From the NCBI GenBank assembly GCA_002398515.1, contig DGZL01000165.1:10814-23494 (forward strand): a DNA stretch of 12,681 nucleotides. Direction: 5' to 3'. Source of the DNA: Firmicutes bacterium UBA4981. GTDB taxonomy: Bacteria > Bacillota > SHA-98 > UBA4971. Positions within the stretch are counted from its first letter, which is position 1. The number at the start of each line of letters is the position of its first letter. Both the position numbers and the translations under genes were made by a program. Below are positions 1 to 6,495 of this stretch, piece by piece. The notes beneath the pieces were generated by a model, which saw nothing but the letters and a program-made list of their open reading frames with translations, ran no database searches and had not been told where the DNA came from.

Positions 1-765
1 GAACGGCCCGGGGAATACAGGGTAATGCCTGCAAAAGCATGGGGAATGTATGCGCCTGACGTGTACGGCGCCTCAGAAAGCCATAAGATAGTGTGTGACC
101 GGCCCACCTTAGCCGGTTTTTCCACTACTGTCAAAGATCCTGAGCTGAACCGAAATCATAATATTGCCCTTGCTGCGTCGACGATTGACGGGTTCGTGCT
201 TGAACCCGGGGAAGTGTTCTCCTTTGACAAGGTCTTAGGACCAAGACTCAAGTCAGAAGGCTACAAAGAGGCGCGGGTAATTTCAGGGGGCAAGAGCGTG
301 CCCGGAGTGGCAGGAGGAATCTGCCAAGTGTCGACCACACTATATAATGCGGTTCTCAGAGCCGGGCTGGAGATTATTGAACGTCACCCTCACTCACAGC
401 CTGTGGATTATGTGCCTCCCGGCTTTGACGCTACAATCAGCGAGGAAGGCGGACTTGACTTGCGGTTCAAAAATCAACTGGACGTGCCTGTGACTATAGG
501 GGCACGCACAGAAGGCGCCAGGCTTACTATTGAAGTAAAGGCGGGTCTTTTGACACAGCGAAACGTACAGGTGGTAAGTGAGGTCCTGGATGTAGAGAGA
601 CCCCGCCTCATAGGCACGGATTCTGATAAGGTGAAGGTTTCCGGCGGAAAAAACGGAATCCGAGTCGCGGTCTGGCGGAGTATTGATATTGACGGCACAG
701 TCAGTCGGGAACTGATATCAGAAGACTACTACAAGCCTATCCATGCAATGGCATACACTCCCTAG
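1..765 (+). CDS. VanW-family protein, C-terminal part (5' end outside window)
   Basis: The frame is open from base 1 with no stop, so the ATG at 25 is probably internal and the gene begins upstream of the window. The visible part carries the VanW domain. It starts near GFSTTV, continues through an NRNHNI segment and FVLEPGEVFSFD, and has the hallmark GGICQVSTTLYNAVLRAGL with ERHPHS after it. The domain ends in a beta-rich tail (LDLRFKNQLDVPVTIGA). VanW proteins occur in many Gram-positive bacteria, often with peptidoglycan-binding or G5 domains. Their name comes from one type of vancomycin-resistance cluster, but their biochemical role is not settled. No vanRS, vanH or vanX-type genes are visible, so resistance should not be inferred. 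About 70 residues follow the core and end in a TAG stop. Family assignment is confident; function is not. Confidence 0.9.
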   Translation, partial: ERPGEYRVMPAKAWGMYAPDVYGASESHKIVCDRPTLAGFSTTVKDPELNRNHNIALAASTIDGFVLEPGEVFSFDKVLGPRLKSEGYKEARVISGGKSVPGVAGGICQVSTTLYNAVLRAGLEIIERHPHSQPVDYVPPGFDATISEEGGLDLRFKNQLDVPVTIGARTEGARLTIEVKAGLLTQRNVQVVSEVLDVERPRLIGTDSDKVKVSGGKNGIRVAVWRSIDIDGTVSRELISEDYYKPIHAMAYTP

Positions 766-916
766 GTATAGGATTCTCAATTACCGTAGTGCCCCAGGGG
801 TGCTGCCGATCCCATCGCCTTGGCCGGGCGTAAGTGTAAACCGTTCTGTTGCATCTTCTGTAGATAATTGACTTTCGATTACGTTCTTGGAAGTCGTATA
901 CTGTTTCCGACCATAT

Positions 917-1042
917 TCATGTTAACCGACGGGATCCTATGTAGAGCCGTTTATTCCGAGACGACTCGGCGACTGTTAGCCCGCTGCTCCTTGACTCATC
1001 CACAACGCCTTTCCATTTCTCCTTGAGTTCGCTGTTTGCCAT
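917..1042 (-). pseudogene. Decayed IS66-type accessory transposase gene (tnpA remnant)
   Basis: Reading leftward from an ATG at 1042, a 41-codon frame begins MANSELKEKWKGVVDE, then RSSGLTVAES, and ends near RRLT at a TGA. This resembles the N-terminus of IS66-family TnpA accessory proteins. Those share a W-x(5-6)-D/E-x-R-x-SGLT-x-x-x-F/C pattern and then a Y-x-W-R-R-x-L-like motif. Here the conserved FCR and FYxWRR positions are replaced (ESSRN, IGSRR), and the frame stops about where the helix-turn-helix part should end, so the gene is degenerate. A ribosome binding site, ATAGGGGGGA, survives about 7 bases upstream of the ATG. No trace of tnpB or tnpC is recognisable to the left. The assignment rests on remembered family patterns, not on a search. 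Confidence 0.6.
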
Positions 1043-1122
1043 GGAAAAATCCCCCCTATATCCATGTTTCCTATGGGGATTATCGCATTTTGACCGGCGT
1101 GATCCCAGGCGGGGGCTATTTG
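1043..1122 (-). mobile_element. IS66-like left-end region, copy 1
   Basis: This is the untranslated leader in front of the tnpA remnant, read on the minus strand. It contains CGTCAAATA, then a C-rich block, then GGGATCACGCCGG, then a short variable part with AATCCCC and the ribosome binding site. The same ordered blocks recur 300 bases to the right in the same orientation. Conserved leaders of this kind precede tnpA in insertion sequences. The exact terminal inverted repeat and target duplication could not be identified, so the outer boundary is approximate. Confidence 0.5.
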
Positions 1123-1217
1123 ACGCTTGCAGCACGTAAGCATACCGGCACGCCGGTCTGGCGGCAAATGCGGAAGTAAGCATGCAAAATTGCGGTATGC
1201 CGGCAAGGTCAACATGT

Positions 1218-1259
1218 TAGCATGTCATAGCAATGCCATAGCATGTCATGGCATATTGC
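1218..1259 (+). repeat. Imperfect 21-bp direct repeat with internal hairpin
   Basis: TAGCATGTCAT occurs at 1218-1228 and again at 1239-1249, exactly 21 bases apart. Each copy is followed by a related GC-rich tail (AGCAATGCC and GGCATATTGCC). The end of unit 1 (GCAATGCCAT, 1230-1239) and the end of unit 2 (ATGGCATATTGC, 1248-1259) can also pair around a short loop, with one 2-base bulge. The surrounding 1130-1210 is likewise rich in GTAAGCAT and GGTATGC/GCATACC words. There is no coding explanation. The repeat may be debris of insertion-sequence ends or a protein-binding site. Confidence 0.5.
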
Positions 1260-1371
1260 CGCAGCGGAGAGTTTCTGCTAGAGTAGGGAATACGTCTGAC
1301 TCAGGGAATGCAGAATCCTGGGTGCGTGTGGTTAATGCGGATGCCTAGGGTTTATCGGGATGCTTATAGTT

Positions 1372-1428
1372 CATAGGGGAGTTTGATCATACCCGGCGTG
1401 ATCCCATGGGGAGAATATTTGACGGTTA
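1372..1428 (-). mobile_element. IS66-like left-end region, copy 2 (solo fragment)
   Basis: On the minus strand this segment reads CCGTCAAATA, then TTCTCCCCAT, then GGGATCACGCCGGG, then a variable stretch with CTCCCCTATG. It matches copy 1 block by block, including an identical GGGATCACGCCGG and a TCAAATA box at nearly the same distance. Past about 1370 it diverges, and no tnpA start follows it. It is therefore an end fragment without its gene, left by a second insertion or a rearrangement. Its outer side lies about 15-20 bases from the start of the MATE gene, so it forms that gene's immediate upstream region. Confidence 0.5.
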
Positions 1429-1446
1429 TGTCTTTAGGGGGAAATG

Positions 1447-2817
1447 GTGTCCGCTATCAGTACAGTTTTTGCTAAGCAGTCTTCCGATCCGGAACTGGAC
1501 AGGGAGATATTGAAACTCGCGTGGCCCGCCATAGCTGAAATGATGCTCCATACCTTCATTTGGGTGGTAGACACTGCTATGGTGGGACGTTTAGGAGCTG
1601 AGGCTCTTAGTGCGGTAGGTCTCTCAGGCAGTGTTTACTGGAACGTCCTATGGGTATTCTCTGCGATTGCCGTGGGCGCTATGGCTATTGTAGCCCGCTC
1701 TGTCGGCGCAGGGGACACCCGTAGGGCAGCCCACGCTGCAGGGCAGGCATTGCTCATCTCAATTGCCCTGGGTATTCTCTTTACTTTTGGCACATACTTC
1801 TCGGCCCCGCTCATATTCCGACTCGGTGGATTCGAGAAGAATGTAAGCGCTATGGGTGTTGAGTACCTTCGCATTATCGGGGCAGGCTCTGTGCTGCTTG
1901 TCTTGACGAAGGTCGGCGCAGGTGTGTTAAGAGGCGCAGGTGATACTCGCACCCCGATGTTTGTCGCTGTTGTCGCCAACACGATAAACGCAGTCGGCGA
2001 TTATGTGCTCATCTTCGGTCTATTGGGTTTTCCCGAGTTAGGCGTGAAGGGGGCAGCCATTGCTACACTCGTCGCGAACCTGGCAAGTGGCATTCTCACC
2101 TTAGTTGCCCTGTTTCAGAAGAGATCAAGGCTTTCCATAGGTATTTGGGATCTCCTCAGGCTTGATATGACTACCATTAAGACCTTAGTGAATCTGAGTA
2201 TTCCGGCTGCCGTGGAAGAGGCGCTGATGAGCACGGCCAGGATACTTTCGTCGTTTATGATAACGTCCCTCGGCACAGTCGCGTTCGCGGCTCATCAAGT
2301 AACCATTGCTGCAGAATCTCTTTCTTTCATGCCTGGCTTGGGATTTTCCACTGCGTCTGGGGTTCTTGTAGGACAGAACCTCGGTGCGGGAAGAGCCGAC
2401 CGCGCCGAAAGAGTCGCATACAGGTCTATCAGGTATGCTGTCATTGTAATGGGAGGCTCCGCTCTCATCTTCTTTTCCATACCCCGGCTGATCGTATCGT
2501 TCTTCACAAATGACACTGAGGTCATACTTTTGGCTTCGACTTGTCTATGGATAGCTGGGTTCGAACAGGTATTTATCGGAATTGGCGATACGTTCCGCGG
2601 TTCGTTGCGGGGTGCAGGAGATACACTGTCTGCATTGAGAATGACCGTGATTGGCACATGGCTTGTGCGCGTGCCTGTCATTGCCCTCATTATATACGTT
2701 TTTCACCTATCTCTTCCCGCGGTGTGGGTTGGAATTTGCTTTGAATGGGTGATCCGTGCTGTGTTAGGATGGAAGTACTTCTCACGAGGCAATTGGGAGC
2801 ATATAGAACTTCACTAA
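1447..2817 (+). CDS. MATE-family multidrug/sodium antiporter
   Basis: This is a polytopic inner-membrane exporter of the MATE (NorM-like) family, which expels cationic drugs or metabolites in exchange for Na+ or H+. At about 456 residues it has the full family length and about twelve hydrophobic segments in two related halves. The N-half begins with REILKLAWPAIAEMMLHTFIWVVDTAMVGRLG, the usual MATE opening. The C-half has the counterpart SIPAAVEEALMSTARI. GAGDT-containing loops (GAGDTRRA, LRGAGDTRTP, LRGAGDTLSA) recur at the expected places. The ATG at 1444 is only 2 bases from AGGGGG (1436-1441), so the overlapping GTG at 1447, with a spacing of 5, is preferred, though both starts are possible. 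The substrate cannot be read from sequence. No regulator lies next to it, and its upstream region is largely insertion-sequence debris. Confidence 0.93.
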   Translation: MSAISTVFAKQSSDPELDREILKLAWPAIAEMMLHTFIWVVDTAMVGRLGAEALSAVGLSGSVYWNVLWVFSAIAVGAMAIVARSVGAGDTRRAAHAAGQALLISIALGILFTFGTYFSAPLIFRLGGFEKNVSAMGVEYLRIIGAGSVLLVLTKVGAGVLRGAGDTRTPMFVAVVANTINAVGDYVLIFGLLGFPELGVKGAAIATLVANLASGILTLVALFQKRSRLSIGIWDLLRLDMTTIKTLVNLSIPAAVEEALMSTARILSSFMITSLGTVAFAAHQVTIAAESLSFMPGLGFSTASGVLVGQNLGAGRADRAERVAYRSIRYAVIVMGGSALIFFSIPRLIVSFFTNDTEVILLASTCLWIAGFEQVFIGIGDTFRGSLRGAGDTLSALRMTVIGTWLVRVPVIALIIYVFHLSLPAVWVGICFEWVIRAVLGWKYFSRGNWEHIELH

Positions 2818-2843
2818 TCATCCCAGTGTCTGCCCAATTAGCG

Positions 2844-2864
2844 GCAGGGCCCAGACGGGCCCGC
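2844..2864 (+). terminator. GC-rich hairpin after the MATE gene
   Basis: GGGCCC (2847-2852) and GGGCCC (2857-2862) pair around the tetraloop AGAC. Two further GC pairs form if A2846 is bulged. The hairpin starts 27 bases after the MATE stop codon, which suits a terminator, but no U-run follows (the next bases are GCTTGCACTATCC). It is either a weak or factor-dependent terminator, or an RNA-stabilising 3' hairpin. Its position between two unrelated genes favours an end-of-transcript role. Confidence 0.45.
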
Positions 2865-3042
2865 TTGCACTATCCTGACAGCTTACCCCATGGCGCAGAT
2901 CAATTCCGACGCTTGCCGCAAATTAGCAGGAGGAGAATTATTCGCGATAGGGAAATCTAAACCTGACACGACAAATCTTGGTATCAACATGCCACACCGA
3001 AAGATTCTTAATGCTTATTGGAATATTAAAGGTCTTGCTTAT

Positions 3043-3048
3043 AGGAGG
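3043..3048 (+). promoter_or_regulatory. Ribosome binding site fixing the nrdJ start
   Basis: AGGAGG lies 7 bases before the GTG at 3056. The longer in-frame start at 2978 has no such site and would add 26 hydrophobic residues foreign to the family. The 160-base gap between the MATE gene and this point contains no recognisable B12 riboswitch and no clear sigma-A promoter. Confidence 0.8.
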
Positions 3049-3055
3049 AATCCGT

Positions 3056-5569
3056 GTGAAGTCAGAGTTATCATTACCGGAACCTGAGCTATCCCACAAT
3101 GCCTTAACTGTGCTGGAGAGTCGTTACTTGAGTAAGGACGAATCAGGAAACATTATAGAAACTCCCAGAGAGATGTTGTGGAGAGTGGCGAAGAATATCG
3201 CGTTAGTGGACGTGCTATATGATCCTTTGCATGAAGCGGCGCCACAAGTTTCAGGGGAGTCATCCACTTCCCTTGAAGAAGTTTCCCTGCCTGTGCCAGA
3301 GTTTTCCTTATGGGACTGGGCTACATTGAATCATGGCTTTACCGATTTGGCTTCCAGAGGACTCATAGAAGGAACCTGGGAAGATATCCAGGCAATGGTA
3401 GGTGAACGTATACAGTCACTTGCCCAGACTGCCGTGAGTTTTTATGCCCTTATGGCAGAACGAAAGTTCCTGCCTAATTCGCCTGCTTTGAGTAATGCCG
3501 GAAGGGAGCTTCAACAGCTCTCTGCGTGTTTTGTCCTGCCTATCGAAGATTCCATGGCAAGCATCTTTGAGACATTGAAGAATTCAGCGCTGATTCATAA
3601 ATCCGGGGGAGGCACAGGCTTCTCATTCAGTCGACTACGTCCTAAGAACGATGTTGTGAGAACTACAGGCGGTGTCGCGTCAGGCCCGATCTCTTTTATG
3701 AAGGTGTTCAACGCAGCTACAGAAGCGATAAAGCAGGGCGGAGTCAGACGCGGCGCCAATATGGGGATACTTCGTGTGGATCACCCGGATATTCTCGAGT
3801 TTATTACCGTCAAGAATGATACAACTCAGTTGACCAACTTCAATATCTCCGTAGCGGTGACTGAGGCATTCATGGCAGCCCTAAAACAAGACGGCGAATA
3901 TGAACTGATAAACCCCCGCACCCAGCAGGTTAGCGGGAAGCTTCCGGCAAGGGATATTTTTGACCTTATGGTAGAGTCTGCATGGAAAACAGGGGAGCCG
4001 GGTATTATCTTTATTGATCGGCTCAATGATTTCAACCCGACTCCTAATATAGGTGTATACGAAGCCACCAACCCCTGCGGCGAGCAAATGCTGTTGCCTT
4101 ATGAAGCATGTAATTTAGGTTCTCTGAACGTGGGCAGGTTTGTTACAAAGGTAGACGGCTCACCCGGGATTGACTGGGAAGGCCTCAGAGAGTCAATCCA
4201 CACAGCAGTCCACTTTCTCGATAATATGATTGACGCCAGCAGATATCCGTTGCCTGAAATCGAGGCTATGCATAAGGGAAATCGCAAGGTAGGTCTGGGA
4301 CTAATGGGGTGGGCAGATCTTCTCATGCAGCTGGGGGTTGCATACGACTCAGAGGATGCAGTCGATCTTGCCGGTGACCTAATCGGGTTTATCCATGCGG
4401 AAAGCAGGGAGGCATCTAAGGAGTTAGCCAAGACCAGAGGGGTCTTCCCCAACTGGAAAGGAAGCAGGAGGGAGGAAGAAGGCCTCAGGGTCAGAAACGC
4501 GACTACGACAACGATTGCGCCTACAGGAACAATAAGCATTATAGCAGGCGCATCTTCCGGGATAGAGCCTGCGTTCAGTCTTGCTTTCACCAGGCATGTT
4601 CTGGATGGGACTGCCCTTCGTGAAGTCAGCCCGGTGTTTCGAGCCCTGGCAAAGGAGATGGAGTTCGATTCAGAGGACCTCATTGATGAGGTAGCGAAAA
4701 GAGGGAGTCTGACGGACGTTGCGGGCGTGCCGGAGGAAGTCAAGAGGATATTCGTCACAGCCCATGAAATAGAGCCGGAATGGCATATCCGGATGCAAGC
4801 CGCGTTTCAGAAGTACACTGACAATGCAGTATCCAAGACTGTAAATTTCCCGAATGCAGCAACATCAGAAGATGTAGAGAGGGTATTCATTCTTGCTTAT
4901 GCTCTCGGTTGTAAGGGGGTCACTGTCTACCGAGACGGCAGTCGCGGGGAACAAGTGCTGACTGTAGGCACAGGGACTTCTTTCACGACAGGTGATGCCG
5001 CCGGAGGCGGTCTTTGCCCTGAACTAGCAGCAAGTGGTATGCACCGGCGCATAAACGGCGTATGGGGCAAGATCCGTCCTATAGACAGACCGTCAAGGCT
5101 GGACGGGTTCACTGATGTGCGGGCTACTCCCCTGGGCAAGCTTTTCATTACTCTAAATACAGTTGACCGTCATCCTATAGAGCTATTTGCGCAGATAGGT
5201 AAGGCAGGTAGTGATGTAAGCGCGTTTACGGAGGCTATAGCAAGATTAGTATCGATTTCACTGCGATCCGGCGTCGATCCTCAGGAAATTGCAATCCAGC
5301 TCACCGGAATCGGCGGTTCGAGGAGTATCGGGTTCGGCCACGGCAGAGTCAGGTCTGTTCCTGACGCTATCGGCCAATTCCTCGCCGGGCATCTAAATGA
5401 GCTACGAGGGGAAGCGGACGTCGGAGGCACACAGGAAGACACCTACCTCTTTGAGCAGGATAGCGCAGCAGCCAAGTTGTTCAGTTTGTGTCCGTCATGT
5501 GGCACGTGGAACCTGATTCACGTTGAAGGCTGCCTCAAATGCATGGCTTGTGGGTATACCGAGTGCTAG
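3056..5569 (+). CDS. nrdJ: Class II adenosylcobalamin-dependent ribonucleotide reductase
   Basis: It reduces ribonucleotides to deoxyribonucleotides in the cytoplasm, using coenzyme B12 to make the active-site thiyl radical, and so works without oxygen. With the GTG start it is 837 residues. The first ~100 residues show no obvious ATP-cone. The barrel follows: NSPALSNAG (141-149) and SAC, with redox Cys158. HKSGGGTGFSFSRLRP (181-196) and QGGVRRGANMG (227-237) come next. NPCGE (339-343) supplies Asn339, thiyl Cys341 and Glu343, and Cys352 is the partner of Cys158. APTGTISIIAGASSGIEP is also intact. Around 665-780 lies a TSCPD-like region (DGFTDVRATPLGKLFITLN). The tail has cysteines at 812, 815, 826, 829, 832 and 837 and resembles the redox-active or zinc-ribbon tail of related enzymes. 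All catalytic residues are present. It stands alone, with no nrdR or B12 gene visible nearby. Confidence 0.96.
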   Translation: MKSELSLPEPELSHNALTVLESRYLSKDESGNIIETPREMLWRVAKNIALVDVLYDPLHEAAPQVSGESSTSLEEVSLPVPEFSLWDWATLNHGFTDLASRGLIEGTWEDIQAMVGERIQSLAQTAVSFYALMAERKFLPNSPALSNAGRELQQLSACFVLPIEDSMASIFETLKNSALIHKSGGGTGFSFSRLRPKNDVVRTTGGVASGPISFMKVFNAATEAIKQGGVRRGANMGILRVDHPDILEFITVKNDTTQLTNFNISVAVTEAFMAALKQDGEYELINPRTQQVSGKLPARDIFDLMVESAWKTGEPGIIFIDRLNDFNPTPNIGVYEATNPCGEQMLLPYEACNLGSLNVGRFVTKVDGSPGIDWEGLRESIHTAVHFLDNMIDASRYPLPEIEAMHKGNRKVGLGLMGWADLLMQLGVAYDSEDAVDLAGDLIGFIHAESREASKELAKTRGVFPNWKGSRREEEGLRVRNATTTTIAPTGTISIIAGASSGIEPAFSLAFTRHVLDGTALREVSPVFRALAKEMEFDSEDLIDEVAKRGSLTDVAGVPEEVKRIFVTAHEIEPEWHIRMQAAFQKYTDNAVSKTVNFPNAATSEDVERVFILAYALGCKGVTVYRDGSRGEQVLTVGTGTSFTTGDAAGGGLCPELAASGMHRRINGVWGKIRPIDRPSRLDGFTDVRATPLGKLFITLNTVDRHPIELFAQIGKAGSDVSAFTEAIARLVSISLRSGVDPQEIAIQLTGIGGSRSIGFGHGRVRSVPDAIGQFLAGHLNELRGEADVGGTQEDTYLFEQDSAAAKLFSLCPSCGTWNLIHVEGCLKCMACGYTEC

Positions 5570-5707
5570 CCTGACTCACTCTAGTCCCCGGCTGTTATTG
5601 ACCGTGATATTTGTCAGGTTTTACATTGCTCCTCCGGGGATCAAAGCAATGTTCGTTGATAACAAGGATACTCAGTGTCGGACTATGTTCCACAGCGAGC
5701 GAAGGCG

Positions 5708-5736
5708 TTGATCCCATATGGTAATACGTGTATAAT
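5708..5736 (+). promoter_or_regulatory. Sigma-A-like promoter for the LolA-like/thiolase unit
   Basis: TTGATC (5708-5713) and a perfect TATAAT (5731-5736) are separated by exactly 17 bases. Initiation would be near 5743, giving a leader of about 33 bases before the ATG at 5776. The -10 box sits at the centre of the 37-bp palindrome listed next, so a protein bound there would block polymerase. Confidence 0.7.
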
Positions 5737-5753
5737 ATACATATATTACCATA
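5717..5753. promoter_or_regulatory. 37-bp near-perfect palindrome over the promoter (candidate operator)
   Basis: TATGGTAATA (5717-5726) is mirrored by TATTACCATA (5744-5753), and TGTATA (5729-5734) by TATACA (5736-5741). Around the central A at 5735, 16 of 18 pairs are Watson-Crick. The other two are a G-T and a C-A. The symmetry spans the spacer, the -10 box and the expected start site. That is the layout of an operator for a dimeric or tetrameric repressor. As RNA in read-through from nrdJ it would fold into an AU-rich hairpin, but no U-run follows. The cognate regulator is not in the window. Confidence 0.65.
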
Positions 5754-5775
5754 GCTAAGAGGGGCTGTTCCGGAT

Positions 5776-6450
5776 ATGCGTCTTTCCGATCGTCACAGGT
5801 TATGCGCCATCTGCCTAGTGCTATCGGTGCTAAGTGTATGTACTTTGTTCCAATGTATCCAGGCGAAGGGCGCCGAAGGAGATTCCTTTTGGCAAAAAGC
5901 TGTTGCCATAGCTCAAGCAAATAGGGGATGGATTCCGGGCTGTGCAGTTTTGAGAATCGAGATCCTAAACAAGCACGGCGAGGTGGAGCAGCAGGAGGAG
6001 ACGCTACTTGATTTCGTGTCAAAAGACACAGGCGAAGCTCCTGTCAATTCCTATGTTGATCCGAGCTCTCTTAACATTGTAGGCAACAGCCCTTTCGAAC
6101 CGGAGTTCCAAAGCGAAATATCGGCTCATTTCACGGGAGAGAGAAAGAACGTAGAAGGCAAACAATGCGTCAGGTATGAGTATGTTTGGCATAGAGAGGC
6201 AGAGGTCCTGACAGGCACTGCTTGGTTGGAACAAGAGACAGGTATGCCTGTCAAGACAGAGTCATCCGGAAGAGAGAGTGTACGTTTAGAGTTCTCTTCC
6301 AGACAGCGCGTCACAGTGATTTTTCACAACGAATCTGATGACGCTTGGTTCCCGCGAAGGATGATCATGGAGGTGGAGGCCGGATTGCTTACTTTAGGGC
6401 GCAATTTCAGAATAACCCTGGACTATGGGGATTATAGACGGACAGAATGA
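5776..6450 (+). CDS. Secreted protein, LolA/LppX-like fold suspected
   Basis: This is a 224-residue protein with a clear Sec signal peptide. A basic start (MRLSDRHR) leads into a hydrophobic stretch of about 18 residues, with a likely cut near QAKGA, residues 28-32. The Cys at FQC lacks a proper lipobox, so it is probably released rather than lipidated. The mature part is polar and beta-rich. Its latter half, TGTAWLEQETGMPVKTE, then WFPRRMIMEVEAG and a final ITLDYGDYR, recalls the outer-membrane lipoprotein-sorting (LolA-like) superfamily and related Gram-positive envelope proteins. That link is weak and from memory. AGAGGGG (5758-5764) lies 11 bases before the ATG, slightly long. A 45-base gap without a terminator links it to the thiolase, so co-transcription from the palindromic promoter is likely. 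Its function is unknown. Confidence 0.75.
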   Translation: MRLSDRHRLCAICLVLSVLSVCTLFQCIQAKGAEGDSFWQKAVAIAQANRGWIPGCAVLRIEILNKHGEVEQQEETLLDFVSKDTGEAPVNSYVDPSSLNIVGNSPFEPEFQSEISAHFTGERKNVEGKQCVRYEYVWHREAEVLTGTAWLEQETGMPVKTESSGRESVRLEFSSRQRVTVIFHNESDDAWFPRRMIMEVEAGLLTLGRNFRITLDYGDYRRTE

Positions 6451-6495
6451 TTCGATGGTCTCTTCCCACAATAATCAGATAGGGAGTGACGAAAG

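Larger units (their letters stand above)
766..1443. other. 678-base gap with insertion-sequence debris and no intact gene
   Basis: Apart from the tnpA remnant, the two left-end copies and the short repeat listed separately, I see no convincing gene in this stretch. The frames that stay open are short, mutually overlapping and lack ribosome binding sites. Downstream of the tnpA remnant, 770-916 may continue the decayed element in a shifted minus-strand frame, but nothing there is recognisable. There is no clear U-tailed terminator after the VanW-family gene. A CCCC-A-GGGG inverted repeat near 790-800 has too small a loop to count. Confidence 0.6.

Noticed and set aside
1..765. Vancomycin-resistance cluster suggested by the VanW domain
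   Set aside because: VanW-domain proteins are common outside resistance clusters, and no vanRS, vanH, vanX or ligase gene is visible.
2818..3055. Possible cobalamin riboswitch in front of the B12-dependent nrdJ
   Set aside because: None of the conserved B12-box words could be found, and the gap is mostly unstructured apart from the MATE-proximal hairpin.
4099..4758. 219-codon minus-strand frame inside nrdJ
   Set aside because: It lies opposite well-conserved reductase sequence including the active site and has serine/arginine-rich antisense composition, so it is a shadow.
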